A stretch of 64,000 nt of DNA from NCBI GenBank assembly GCA_005656395.1, contig SRSI01000046.1:868001-932000 (forward strand). The letters run 5' to 3'. Under the pieces are notes generated by a model. It was not told where the DNA came from and did not search any database. It saw nothing but the letters and a program-made list of their open reading frames with translations. Shown here piece by piece: positions 31,973 through 44,709 of the stretch. The translations under genes and the position numbers were made by a program. Every line of letters starts with the position of its first letter. Positions within the stretch are counted from its first letter, which is position 1. This stretch comes from Strongyloides papillosus. Taxonomy: Eukaryota; Nematoda; Chromadorea; Rhabditida; Strongyloididae.

Positions 31973-33852
31973 ATAAAATTTGATAGCATTTATGATAGAC
32001 TTTACAAAGTTTTAAGCAGTATTAAATTAAATATAAAACATAATCAAGCCGTCCTCTGATTAGTTTAAAAATCAATCTTCAATCTTAACAAGAAAAAATT
32101 GCATAAAAATTTAGATACAGACTATTTGTAAACAAGTAAAATTCTCACTAATTCGATCTCATTTATGTTTTATTTTATTATTTAAATCACTTTCTCATAC
32201 TGAATATTATATTTATCATACATTTTAAACTAATACTTAGATGTTTATATCTTATTGTTCTTTTTTAAATGTTGTTATTCTACTAGTGAACACAAGTATT
32301 ATTTTAGTACACACTTGTTTTATATATCGTACTTGATTATTTGCCTTTTTTTAATGTACGTTGACATCAGACAAAATTTTAGAAATTTACTCATCTACTT
32401 CAAATCTGATTTTATGGTGTTAAAATTTTTGTAATCTGTAGTAAAAATAATATTATTATATGATCGTAATTATATTTGTTATTCTTTGATTCTAAAAAAT
32501 ATAGCATTAAATATTTACTTTTAAACATTTTGTATGATAATTTTCAGTATTTAAGAGAATTTTATTTTTATCAAATCAAAATATTTCATAGTAATGTTTT
32601 TAAAGATATTCACGACATTTGTTATCATTTTAATATATAAAATTTCAATATCTTATACTTATCGGACTATTATTGTTCCACAAGGTTGGTATATTAGTGC
32701 TTTTGGAAATGTTACGTGGAATGATGAAGATATAAATTCTGTCAAAGCAGCATTAAATAATACAAAGCATCCAGAAAAAAGTGATGTTAAAGATGTAACT
32801 AAAAATAAAGAATTCTTACTTTATTTATATGCAGGAGGTAGTGATTATAATATAGGTAAATAAATATATAGGAAAATAATATGTTTGTTTAGGTGATTTT
32901 TTTGTTAACATCACTTATAATAATAAAAGTGAACCAAAATCTTTAGTAAAAAAAATTCCAGATAATTGTACGAATAAAGACAGTTTTAATTATGGACAAC
33001 TAAAGCTCCAGGATATAAAGGAATATGCGTGTAATCTAGGAAATATTACTCTAGATGAAATTAAAAATTGAAAATTATCATAATAAAAAAATAATTACAA
33101 AAAAATGCAATTTCTTTATTTCTTATGAGTTTTAAGGTTTTTATTTTCTACAAAGTGGACCGAAATATAAATTGCCGTTACATAAAATGTTTAATAACTT
33201 TTTTATCTTGAATCTATTTTTATGGTATTATGTGCATTTGGTAGTTTCTCTTTTCTACTAAAACATTTTTCAAGGTCGTTCTTAAATCTTAAGTACAAAA
33301 AAAATTTATAAAGATTTTTTGATAACGCCATTTTTTCCTATTTTTTTTTAAATAAACATTTATTTACACAAAAACTATCTTTATTTTTTCAATTTTATAA
33401 TAAAATAACCATGGTAGTAATCACAGAGATTTTTTGAGTGTTATTTCGACACGGCTTGCCGGGCCCGATTCTGTAGAAGTAAATTAAAAATTAAAATACT
33501 TCATTAATGTGAGATGAAAAATTAGGTCATGCACTCTTTTCAACAAATTTTTTTGAAAAAGATACGTCAAAAATATTCATAATGAATCAAAAATTTTTTA
33601 TCATTAAACTTTAAAAAAATTTGAAAAGATAAATAATTTACTGTTTTAAAAGTCATATTTAAAGTTTAAATATTTTATAAACCAAACATTCTTAGATGAT
33701 ATTTTTGTATTAAAACATTAAATATACAAAATAATCACCTGATTTAGCTGCATGATTGCTATTTTTTATTTAAAAATTTTAATATTCAATAGAAAATATT
33801 TTTTATAAGGTTCGCGCACTCAATTCATTTAATAATTTTGTTTTTTACAAAT
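31973..33852 (+). repeat. Unit U3 (5'-truncated)
   Basis: Aligns with U4 from about 36508 onward but lacks the outer ~850 bp of the unit. In its 3' half it is the closest relative of U5 and of the distal part of U4. It ends at the retroelement fragment at 33853. Confidence 0.8.
32594..33071 (+). CDS. Secreted protein of unknown family, copy 3 (two exons)
   Basis: Exon 1 32594-32855, intron 32856-32892 (37 bp), exon 2 32893-33071; 146 residues. It differs from copy 2 at positions 36 (Ala), 59 (His) and 75 (Leu), plus three exon-2 changes (YNNKS for YKNKS, KKIP for KQIP, GQLKL for GQLEL), making it the most diverged of the five. Signal peptide, sequons and both cysteines are kept. The upstream block is slightly altered (GTATGATAATTTTCAGTATT) but keeps TATTTAAG. 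Confidence 0.72.
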
Positions 33853-34205
33853 AGTAAAGAAAAAAGGTATTTTTCTTTTTGAGAGATTTTGGTGTTGTAT
33901 TGGAGAGCGCGAAAAAGAGTTCTCTTTTCCTTTGTCTAGAAGAGTATATAAGAGGGAATATTTTTGTTTTTTTGTCATTTAGTTTAATCTCTCAAATTTT
34001 AGATTGCGTCTCTACAATTTTATTTCATAATGTCATTTTGTCAAATTGTCGGTTAATTTTTTATAATTTAAATGTCATTATTTATTGTATTTTTTAATTT
34101 GTGTTTTTTTTATAGGGACGCATACACCAATTTAATAAAATTTTTACTTGTGCCAGAAGTAAAAGGTCTATATTTTATAACAAGGGAGTTTGGACTTGTT
34201 ATCGG
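33853..34205 (+). mobile_element. Truncated Gypsy-4 copy: 5' LTR plus ~57 bp of leader
   Basis: Starts with AGTAAAG at the same target position as the full element in U4 (both follow GTTTTTTACAAAT) and runs through the whole LTR and primer site to GTTATCG, where it breaks off next to element C. There is no right flank of the insertion here. The 72-codon ORF within it is LTR sequence. Confidence 0.8.
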
Positions 34206-34214
34206 TTTTTTATA

Positions 34215-35652
34215 CAGGGTGTCTCATAATTAACTCCCCACCTGCGAGAGCTTATAACTTTTTTCTACGAAGAGATAAAAACGTCAAATTTTGCAAGTTA
34301 GTAGAACTAAGAGACAATATTTTTTATTTTTTTTGTTTTTAAAAAATTAAGGTCCCATCCGGACTTATGGCCATTTTAAAAAAATGTGTTTTTTTCGCCT
34401 TTATGAGTACGTAACTTTTTTAAATGAAGAGATATTTAGATGATTTTTTTACAGATCGAAAGCTCAACTTCTTTTGTACAAGAATCCTTAATATCATAAA
34501 TATTGAACTTTATTAACATTGTTTACTTTTTAATTGAAACAAAAAAACCACGATTTTTGTCAAAATTTCATAGTTTTTTCAAAATTAAAGCTCATTGAGA
34601 AAATTCTCGCAACAGCTTTATCATTATTCTAATAGAGTAAACGATGCTCTATCTAACGGTAATAATCTTGTTTTCTAGTGATAAGTTTCAAGAAAGTTAT
34701 GACAATTCAAAAATAGTCTAATTTTTCATTTTCTTTAATATTTGAAAAAAAGTATGCTATTTCTTTCAATTTTTCAACAACGATAATGATTTTTTATTGA
34801 AAGTAGTTGAAATATTATTCTATTTTTTATTGCTAATTGTTCATATTTCGAACATAAATCCAATGAGAACAAGGTCGAAAATACGAAATTTTTTAAAGAT
34901 GCATAAAAATGCTCTTATAGGGCAATTATGATGTAAAATAGTATAAAATGCAGATAAATTGCAATAAATGTTAAGAAAAATAATTTTTAAAAAAATTTAA
35001 GTGATAAAAATTATTGGGATTTTTTTGGTCCAATATGGACATATGAGCAATATACCTTAAATTAGCATACTTTATTGATGAAAATAATACTATTAGGTAT
35101 TAAATATGTTAAAAAAAATAGTGTTTATAACTTAATTTTCTACCAAAAGTACGAAATTTGTGATCTTTGGTAAGTCATAACTTTCGTCAATAGCATTTGA
35201 TTTTAATGGCACTATACTCATTCGATAGAACTTCGTTAATTCCATCAGAATAATGATAAGACTTTTGCGAGAATCTTCTCAATGAGCTTTAATTTTGAAA
35301 AAACTACGAAATTTTGACAAAAATCGTGGTTTTTTTGATTTAACTAAAAATTAAACAATGTTAATAAAGTTCAATATTTATGATATTGAAGATTCTTGTA
35401 CAAAAGAAGTTGAGCTTTCGATCTGTAAAAAAATCATCTAAATATCTCTTCATATAAAAAGTTACGAGTTCAGAAAGGCGAAAAAAACACATTTTTTTAA
35501 AATAGCCATAAGTCTTATCAGGACCATAATTTTTTAAAAATAAAAAATATTGTCTATTAGTTCTATTAGTCTGCAAAATTTCACGTTTTTATCTCTTCAT
35601 AGAAAAAAGTTATTAACTTTCGCAGGTGAGGAGTTAATTTTGAGACATCCTG
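34215..35652 (+). mobile_element. Long-TIR DNA element, copy C
   Basis: CAGGGTGTCTC...GACATCCTG with TA on both sides. Its right ~390 bp (35262-35652) read as identical, in reverse complement, to the left end of copy B (30426-30815); inside that limit the two copies diverge clearly. Confidence 0.75.
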
Positions 35653-35654
35653 TA

Positions 35655-38386
35655 CATATTATAATGATGATGAAATCTCATAATTTATGCTGGTAAGTTA
35701 AAACTTAAACTTTAATACATTTTAATATTCATAATTGTTGGGGATGTTAAAACTTCTAGTATAACGCATAAAACTTCAATTTTATAAGTAAATAAATAAT
35801 AGTAAAAGATAATTGTAAAATTGTACGATAACATATATGAATCTTTGGGAGTAATACCTAAATTTATTAAAATTTAAACTGTCGCATGCCACATTATGTG
35901 GAAGAGACATAACAGAAAAGTAAAAAATTTAATTTATAAACAAAAAATTTTATAAAATAATTTGTCATATAAAAGTTTTTTAGTGGTTAAAACAGAATAA
36001 CAATTAAAATTTTTTTAAAGATGTTCTAAAGTTTATAAAAGAAACTAAAGATTTGAGTAAAAAACATCCATAATTCAAAAATCATTTTTTGTTTAATATA
36101 TTTAGTGTAATTATTAAAAAAAATGGTTTTTTAACTATGTCAACAATAAAACTATACTGATTTTTTATTGTATTATTTTTTCTCATTATTTGTATGTAAA
36201 GCAAATAATTGATCACTGATCAAAAACATTGAAAAATAATATCAATGAGTATTTTTTTATTGTGAATTGATTTAAGTTGATCATTAATAAAATTTGATAA
36301 GATATTACTGAACTAAAAAATATGCTTCTCTTTAAATGCTTATATTTAGTTATAATGAAAAAAAAATCAAATTATTATTACTACCTTATAATAATACTTT
36401 AAAAATAATTACAATTTTGTTTATTGTTTATGAACAAGAGGCTTTTTTAAAACATTTAATGCCAAATAAAATGGACATTTAAATTTAAAAAGAAATAAAT
36501 AGTTTGTTTTTAAAATTTGATAGGATTTATGATAAACTTTAGAAATTTCTAACCAATTTTAAATTATATATAAACGATCTTAAAGCCGAACTATGATTGG
36601 TTTAAAAATCAATCATCTATATTAATAAGAAAGAATGGTATAAAGATTACATATGAACAATTTGGAACAAAACTAAGTCTCACTAATTAGATCTCATTTA
36701 TGTTTTATTTCATTATTTAAATCACTTTCTCATACCGAGTATTATATTTATCATACATTTTAAATTAATACTTAGATGTTTATATCTTATTGTTCTTTTT
36801 TAAATGTTGTTATTCTACTAGTGAACACAAGTATTATTTTAGTACACACTTGTTTAATATATCGTACTTGATTATTTGCCTTTTTTTAATGTACGTTGAC
36901 ATCAGACAAAATTTTAGAAATTTACTCATCTACTTCAAATCTGATTTTATGGTGTTAAAATCTTTGTAATCTGCAGTAAAAATAATATTATTATATGATC
37001 GTAATTGTATTTATTATTCTTTGATTCTGAAAAATATAGGATTAAATATTTATTTTTCAGTATTTTTGCATGGCAATTTTCAGTATTTAAGAGAATTTTA
37101 TTTTTATTAAATCAAAATATTTCATAGTAATGTTTTTAAAGATATTCACGACATTTGTTATCATTTTAATATATAAAATTTCAATATCTTATACTTATCG
37201 GACTATTATTGTTCCACAAGGTAGGTATATTAGTGTTTTTGGAAATGTTACGTGGAATGATGAAGATATAAATTCTGTCAAAGCAGCATTAAATAATACA
37301 AAGCATCCAGAAAAAAGTGATGTTAAAGATGTAACTAAAAATAAAGAATTCTTTCTTTATTTATATGCAGGAGGTAGTGATTATAATATAGGTAAATAAA
37401 TATATAGGAAAATAATATGTTTGTTTAGGTGATTTTTTTGTTAACATCACTTATAAAAATAAAAGTGAACCAAAATCTTTAGTAAAACAAATTCCAGATA
37501 ATTGTACGAATAAAGACAGTTTTAATTATGGACAACTAGAGCTCCAGGATATAAAGGAATATGCGTGTAATCTAGGAAATATTACTCTAGATGAAATTAA
37601 AAATTGAAAATTATCATAATAAAAAAATAATTACAAAAAATTGCAATTTCTTTATTTCTTATGGATTTTAAGGTTTTTATTTTCTACAAAGTGGACCGAA
37701 ATATAAATTGCAGTTGCATAAAATGTTTAATAACTTTTCTATCTATAATCTATTTTTATGGTATTATGTGCATTTTGTAGTTTCTCTTTTCTACTAAAAC
37801 ATTTTTCAAGTTCGTTCTTAAATCTTAAGTACAAAAAAAATTTGTAGAGATTTTTTGCTAACGCCATTTTTTCCTATTTTTTTTAAATAAACATTTATTT
37901 ATACAAAACCATCTTTATTTTTTTAATTTTATAATAAAATAATCATGGTAGTAATCACATAGATTTTTTGAGTGTTATTTCGACACCGCTTGCTGGGCCC
38001 GATTCTCTAGAAGTAAATTAAAAATTAAAATACTTCATTAATATGAGATAAAAAGTTAGGTCATGCACTCTTTTCAACAAATTTTTTTGAAAAAGATACG
38101 TCAAAAATATTCATAATGAATCAAAAATTTTTTATCATTAAACTTTAAAAAAATTTGAAAAGATAAATAATTTACTGTTTTAAAAGTCATATTTAAAGTT
38201 TAAATATTTTATAAACCAAACATTCTTAGATGATATTTTTGTATTAAAACATTAAATATACAAAATAATCACCTGATTTAGCTGCATGATTGCTATTTTT
38301 TATTTAAAAATTTTAATATTCAATAGAAAATATTTTTTATAAGGTTCGCGCACTCAATTCATTTAATAATTTTGTTTTTTACAAAT
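35655..38386 (+). repeat. Unit U4: left arm of inverted repeat 2 (continues after Gypsy-4)
   Basis: Reverse complement of U5 (and of U2). The gene-downstream segment to ~38075 matches U1/U2; the segment from ~38080 to 38386 matches U3/U5 instead. The arm resumes at 43293 beyond Gypsy-4 and ends near 43690. Confidence 0.82.
37130..37607 (+). CDS. Secreted protein of unknown family, copy 4 (two exons)
   Basis: Exon 1 37130-37391, intron 37392-37428 (37 bp), exon 2 37429-37607; 146 residues. Like copy 5, but residue 32 is Arg (AGG) where all other copies have Trp (TGG) in the QGWYIS motif; this could damage folding. Otherwise the signal peptide, sequons, cysteines, splice sites and promoter block (TATTTAAG near 37084) are intact. 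Tail to tail with copy 5 across Gypsy-4 and the spacer. Confidence 0.7.
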
Positions 38387-38682
38387 AGTAAAGAAAAAAG
38401 GTATTTTTCTTTTTGAGAGATTTTGGTGTTGTATTGGAGAGCGCGAAAAAGAGTTCTCTTTTCCTTTGTCTAGAAGAGTATTTAAGAGGGAATATTTTTG
38501 TTTTTTTGTCATTTAGTTTAATCTCTCAAATTTTGGATTGCGTCTCTACAATTTTATTTCATAATGTCATTTTGTCAAATTGTCGGTTAATTTTTTATAA
38601 TTTAAATGTCATTATTTATTGTATTTTTTAATTTGTGTTTTTTTTATAGGGACGCATACACCAATTTAATAAAATTTTTACT
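38387..38682 (+). repeat. 5' LTR of Gypsy-4
   Basis: 296 bp. It has TATTTAAG where the 3' LTR and the U3 fragment have TATATAAG, a possible change in the TATA box. Confidence 0.9.
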
Positions 38683-38867
38683 TGTGCCAGAAGTAAAAGG
38701 TCTATATTTTATAACAAGGGAGTTTGTACTTGTTATCGTGTTTTAAACAAGGGTGTCTGTACTTGTTTTACGTGTTGTCTTATTTCGTAATATTGTTGTA
38801 GTCCATTGTCTTTGTATAGTTACTGCAAATTTTTACTGGATCTGTGCAGATAATTAAAAGTGTAGCA

Positions 38868-41800
38868 ATGGAGGATTCTGCTAAAAGTAATCAGGATGGA
38901 ACTAAGGATCCTGATGGAGGATTAAGGGATGGTGATACAAAGGTTTTTAGTAATGAAAATACAGATAAGGAAAGATTAATGTTGTTATCGTTTAATAAGT
39001 TGAAGTTTATCTGTAATTAAATGAAAGTTAGTCCTGTTGGGAAGACTAAGAATGACATGGTAGATCAATTGTTGGTTGTTATTCAGAATCATGATGATAG
39101 GGAAAAGGTGGATAAATTGATTATGCAAGATCCACATGCTAAGTTTAAGAAAGATTTAGGTAATGAAAATGATATTAAAAATGAGTTTGACATAGATGCT
39201 GCTAATCAACGTATTAAGGAATTAGAGATGAAAGTACAGGAATTGTCTGTATCCAAAAGTAATGGAGGACTTATAACTACAAGTCAATTGTTAGAAATTT
39301 TGAAAGTATCACAACAGAATATGGTTGAAGCTATGAAAACTGTAAAGAAAGAAGAAAGTGATAAAAGATCTGCATCTCCACTTTCATTGGAGAAGTTTAC
39401 TGATGAAGAAAGTGATATTACTTATCATATCTTAGGAGCTGAAAGATATATGCAGTTTAATAATATCATTGGTGACCAAGAGAAGTATTTGTTCTTATTG
39501 ATGTCATTGTCTACAAAGATAGCAGGATATGTTGAAGATAATTTGCCTTATCCCAGGACTTATGCAAGCTTAAAGAACTATCTATTGAATAAGTATGATG
39601 GAAAAGCAGAATAGAGTAAAATTCAGAGTGAAGTTAACTATTTCAAGTTAGATTTCTCTAAGGATGACATCGGTGATCAATTGGTAAAGTTTGTTAAGAA
39701 AATTGAATTGGCATATAAGGAGTTGACAAGTTCTGAATTGTTGAAGTATCAACATAGAATGATAAAGAGTTTATTTACAAATAAAAATACTAAAGTCTAT
39801 TATTTCTTAACGACAAATACTCCTACAAATATTTTTGAATATGTAAGAGAAATTCAGTCAGTGCATGAACTTGATAAACTTAGTAAAGGAAAAGGATCTT
39901 CAAATGTCAATGATAAAGGTGGTAAGAAGGATGTATCAAATGTGACTTGTTATAATTGTTCACAAAAAGGACATGTTGCTAAGTTCTGTAAATCAAAGAA
40001 GAATAACAACAATAATAAGGCTCAGACATCTACCACAAATACTAAACAAGCTAAAATTATGAATGATGATTCCTATGGTGAAATTGTGAATAAAATTTTC
40101 AATGAATATGAGGAGGAAGATGATTCTACCTCTAGAATAAATGTCATACATGTTAAGACTTTGAAGAAAGTTGAACCTGACTATGATAATTATCAACATA
40201 TAATTGTACAAGTTAATGATCATTTGGCTAAAGCTTTCGTTGACAGTGGATCTGGAATAAGTTTTGTATCAGAAAATTTGATTGATGAAAAGGACATATA
40301 CAAAGTTAAACCTTTAATTGCTAAAATGGCTAATAATTCCACTATGATGCTTAATAAGATGATTAATATCACTATAAACTTTTTAAATGGTTTTGAAGTA
40401 GACACAAATGTTTTTGTAGTCAGTAATGAAATCTTAAATCAAGAAAGTCTATTGATAGGAGAAGATATTATGCATAAGTGTGGAATTAATATCCTTTATG
40501 ATGAAGGAAAAGTCATTAAAGTTCAAGACAGAAAATGTGTATCTTTTGTATCTAAGAAGAAAGGATCTGCTTTTGTCAAGAAGGTTAAAGTCTCTAATGA
40601 TTGTGAAAAATTAAAGAAAGAAGTTTTTAATGATTATGATTGTTTAATTCCAAAATCAAAATATGATGTTGGTAAAGGAGTCTTAGAATGTAGTAATATT
40701 GAATTGATTGATAAGAATGTAGAATTTAAACCACCTACTTATGGAATCCCTCATGCATATAGAGAAAGAATTTACAAGGATTTCAAAGAAATGGAAGAAC
40801 ATGGAATTGTTGAAGAAAGACCTGCTAAGTTTATTCATTTTTTAGTTGTAATACCGAAGAAAGATGGTGAACTACGTTTATGTGGTGATTTTCGTTATGT
40901 TAACTTTTATACCAAGTCGATGTTCTTGCCAGTTAGTAAACCATATGAATATGTGTATAGTTTATGCGGGTATAAATGGTATAGTAAAATAGATTTGAAG
41001 AACGCATATTTTCAAGTTAGATATCCTGAAGAGACTATTCCATTGATGGGAGTTAAAGTATTTGATAAAGTATATTGTTTCAAGAGAATGGCACAAGGAG
41101 GTAAAGTATCGCCTATACAATTTCAATGTTTAGCAAATAATATTATCAGTGATTTGGGAGAAGGATACCATGTGTACATTGATGATTTTGCAGTATGTTC
41201 TAATTCTACGTTGGAAGATCATGTACAAAAAGTAAAGAGACTATTGGACAAGTTTAAGTATTATGATATGCGTGTAAATTATGATAAAACTAGTATTGGA
41301 GGAACTGAAATTGAATTTATTGGGTACTCTATATCAGCTGCTGGAGCTAAAATTGCTCAGAAAAATATTGATGCTTTTTTGGAGAGAAAAGAACCGTCTA
41401 CTAAGAAGGATCTCATCTCTTTCTTACAATCATCAAGTTATTTCCGTGGAAACATTCCTAGATATGCTCAAATGACGTTACCATTACAAAAGATTGTAAA
41501 TTCATTGAAATTTAAATCGTCAAAAATTGAGAAAACTAGTGAATATTTAAATGCTGTAAATTTGGTTAAAAATGCCATTATCAATCCTCAGAATTTGGTT
41601 AAAGATAAACCTGGTGATGTTATATATATTAAATCTGACTGTAGTCAAGAAGCAGCAGGAGGAGTAATTTATAGAAAATCTGATGAAAATGTTCCTGAAT
41701 TTATCATGTTTTATAGCAAGAAATTGAAAGCTTGTAAGAAAGATAGGTGCATTACTTATTTAGAAATGTATGCTATAAATTTGGCTGTTAGAAAGTTTAA

Positions 41801-42983
41801 GGAAATTCTTGTTGGTCATAAATTGGTAATTTTGACGGATCATAAGCCGTTAACGGGTCTGATGAAAACAAAAGAGACAAAATTTTTGGAGCTTATCTTG
41901 CCATTACAAGAATTTGAGTATGAAATAAAGTACATACAAGGAAAAATGAACATGTGTGCTGATTTTTTTAGTAGAATAAATAGAATTTCTGAAAATAAGG
42001 AGGTGGATGAAAATTATGAAAATTTTCATAGTAGTGAGAATACTTCAAAGTTAGCAGAAAAGTTATTTGAGAAATTGCATGTAAGAAAAGGACATGTAGC
42101 TTTAGGAAAAATAAAAGATGAATTGATAAAAGAATGTTATGAGTTAAGAATGTCAAAATTTAAAGCTGGTGAAATTGTTAAGAAAATGATAAAATTGGTT
42201 CAAGATTGTAAAACGTGTAAGGTAAATAACACGTTAGTTAGAAAGAAAAGAGATCATGCTAGTCCAGGAAATGTTTTGGAGTTAGTTTACTTGGATTTTG
42301 CTTTTATTGATAAGCATAGTATTTTGGTTGCTGAAGATGGATTTTCACGTTTTGTTTGGGCTTTTGAAGGAGACCAAGCTGATGAAAATGTTATTATTGA
42401 TGGTTTGGAGAAAATAATGGAACAATCTCAAATTAATATAAAGGAGATCAGATGTGATAAAGCTCTGGTATTTAAGTCAAAGAAGGTCACTCAGTTTATT
42501 GAAAAGAAAAATATTAAGATAAACTTTGCAGTAGCTTATGAACATTATGGAAATGCCAAAGTCGAGAGAGTGATAAGAACTTTAAGAGCATTGTTGAAGA
42601 AGATGGAAGTTAATATATCTCATAGAGGAAGAACAGGATTCAAGAATAAGTTAAAAGAAGCCTGTTACATCTATAATACAACTCTACATTCTGCAACTGG
42701 AGTAAAGCCTTTTAGTTTGATTTATAATTACGATGAAAAAGATGGAAAGCCATTGGAGAACAGTTCTGATGTTAAGTTGCAAGCGCAGTTAAATAAGGAA
42801 ATTCAAGGTGCTGCTGAAAGAAAGGTTATTTATAGAAAGTTTAATAATAATAAACCTGGAAATGATATTGCTAATATATGTGGAGAAGTATCTAATGTTA
42901 CTGATATTAAAATCAATCCAGGTAGAACAAGTGATAAAAGAAAGTTGGTTTCAATCTCTGGATATAAGCAGAGATTTCTTTAG
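38868..42983 (+). pseudogene. Gag-pol of Gypsy-4, one frame interrupted by two stop codons
   Basis: A single reading frame from ATG 38868 to TAG 42981-42983 contains two in-frame stops: TAA at 39018-39020 and TAG at 39612-39614. Between and after them it codes for a gag with a SAP-like helix pair around 38985-39085 (KLKFIC, then KVSPVGKT), a CCHC knuckle (CYNCSQKGHVAKFC, from 39948), protease (VDSGSG, 40239), reverse transcriptase (DLKNAY; YIDD at 41175-41186), RNase H (KSDCSQ, LEMYA, LTDHKP) and integrase (HHCC region near 42080-42220; YLDFAF, RCDKA, NAKVERV). The stops lie in gag, so the simplest reading is an inactivated copy. Suppression of the second stop, as in some retroviruses, cannot be excluded for it alone. 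Confidence 0.85.
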
Positions 42984-42995
42984 GAAATATGGAGG

Positions 42996-43292
42996 AGTAA
43001 AGAAAAAAGGTATTTTTCTTTTTGAGAGATTTTGGTGTTGTATTGGAGAGCGCGAAAAAGAGTTCTCTTTTCCTTTGTCTAGAAGAGTATATAAGAGGGA
43101 ATATTTTTGTTTTTTTGTCATTTTTGTTTAATCTCTCAAATTTTGGATTGCGTCTCTACAATTTTATTTCATAATGTCATTTTGTCAAATTGTTGGTTAA
43201 TTTTTTATAATTTAAATGTCATTATTTATTGTATTTTTTAATTTGTGTTTTTTTTATAGGGACGCATACACCAATTTAATAAAATTTTTACT
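42996..43292 (+). repeat. 3' LTR of Gypsy-4
   Basis: 297 bp; differs from the 5' LTR at the TATA-like site, by a small change in the T-run near 43122, and by TTGTTGG for TTGTCGG near 43191. Confidence 0.9.
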
Positions 43293-43690
43293 CAAATGTA
43301 ATAACTTTTTATAATTTAAAAGAACTAGTAGATATTGCTGTTTCTTTTTCAATTGACTTTTACAAACATTTTTAGTTTTTTGGATATGCAATTTCTATAA
43401 AATGCACTATAAAACGACACCATAATCTTTGATCACTTAAATGCTTTTTAACTTTAATCTTAACTTTTTGAAAGAGATTTTTAGAAGAAAAATAGATGTT
43501 TTTTGCAGTATTTTTAATTAACATTCTTCTACTTATTCATATATATATTCGAAAACAGTTAATATTATCATCTTCATTTTGTTTCGTTATAATGATGCAT
43601 AAACAAAGTAAAAATAAAGTTTTTCTTATCTAATATCATAAATTTTACTGAATATTCGACTATATGAAATATAGAAAATTGAAATAAAAT
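43293..43690 (+). repeat. Unit U4, distal part after Gypsy-4
   Basis: Continues the arm exactly at the CAAAT duplication; reverse complement of about 44715-45117 in U5 and homologous to about 25400-25900 in U1, but without the hAT-like MITE. Confidence 0.75.
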
Positions 43691-44709
43691 AGTTGACTTT
43701 TGTTCAAATAATTATTTACTATATTTTTAAAATTTTACATTTTTTGGCAAAATTTTAGCTTAGAGATTCCCACTTTCAAAGGCTAAATAAAGCATTTATG
43801 TTGATACAATGGGTACAGTTACAATATATAATGATAAATAAATGTATTTAAAGGTGGTTTGTAGCATTTGAAGACTTTTTTTTGCAGCATCCATTTTTTG
43901 TATAAATTTCAAGTAAATTTTATATTCGATTAAGCTATGGTGGCTAAATAAGAAGATAATTAATGAAAAAATTAGTTTTTTTAGGATCAATTAGCACATT
44001 AAAACCAATTATTAACGTAAAAAGTGAAGATATTTTGCTATACACAACTAAAGCAAAATTAATACTGTTAGTTGTACTAAAGATAGTCCTTAACCTATTT
44101 TTTAACTTAAAATTTTTTTAATTTGCCAAATTGCTTAATAATGTTACTAAATTCATATTAACATTAAAAAACTCAAAAAAGTGATATTTTAAGTAAAAAC
44201 TGTTAAAAAAGAGACCTTTAAATTAAAATTGCACCCATTTTTTCTTTAATTACAGGTTATTTTAGATAACACTGTTGCCATTTAAATGCTTTTTAAATTC
44301 TTTTATATAATTAATTATTTTTCAAACAAATAATAAAAAAAGAAGTAATCTCTAAAGTTTTTGCCATGCTGAATATCTTACTTTTTAAAATTTGAAAATA
44401 TTTCCATACAAGACAATTTTGGAATATCGCACTTGCAAAATTATAATCAAAAATAAAAAATTCTTAGGAAAACTATTTTAAAGCACAATAAAATACTATG
44501 TCTTGTTTGAAACAATATCGGTGTGTGTTAAATCACTTTTATAAAATAAATAATTATGATATTAATTTTACTTATTGGCAAGACACGTTGTTACAAAAAA
44601 AAGCCAAAAGTATTCAACTTTTGATGTAAAATAACTTTAAAAATTGAACAAAACAAAAATTAATTATGCATGAACAATAATAATATTTGTTTGATTGTTT
44701 GTACACAAA
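43691..44709. other. Spacer of inverted repeat 2
   Basis: About 1 kb, homologous in the same orientation to the spacer of inverted repeat 1 with several deletions. No ORF worth naming. Confidence 0.65.

Larger units (their letters stand above)
38387..43292 (+). mobile_element. Ty3/gypsy LTR retrotransposon with AGT...ACT ends (Gypsy-4)
   Basis: LTRs 38387-38682 (296 bp) and 42996-43292 (297 bp) start AGTAAAG and end TTTTTACT. CAAAT is duplicated at 38382-38386 and 43293-43297; U5 shows the empty site with one CAAAT (near 45113). The primer-site-like TGTGCCAGAAGTA follows the 5' LTR and GGAAATATGGAGG precedes the 3' LTR. AGT...ACT ends are seen in the Drosophila gypsy/17.6 group, whereas the other gypsy elements here have TG...CA. 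LTRs differ by about four changes, so this copy is older than Gypsy-1 to -3. Gag-pol is broken by two stops; no envelope. Confidence 0.92.

Noticed and set aside
30502..35576. Matching 71-codon ORFs at 30502 (+) and 35361 (-)
   Set aside because: Both are inside the duplicated ends of long-TIR elements B and C; coding capacity is incidental.
33879..38631. Identical 72-codon ORFs at 33879 and 38413, partly repeated at 42.8-43.1 kb
   Set aside because: They lie in Gypsy-4 LTRs; repetition is due to the LTR, not to a gene family.
38387..43292. Gypsy-4 as an infectious errantivirus, given its AGT...ACT ends
   Set aside because: No envelope ORF between pol and the 3' LTR, and gag-pol carries two stops.
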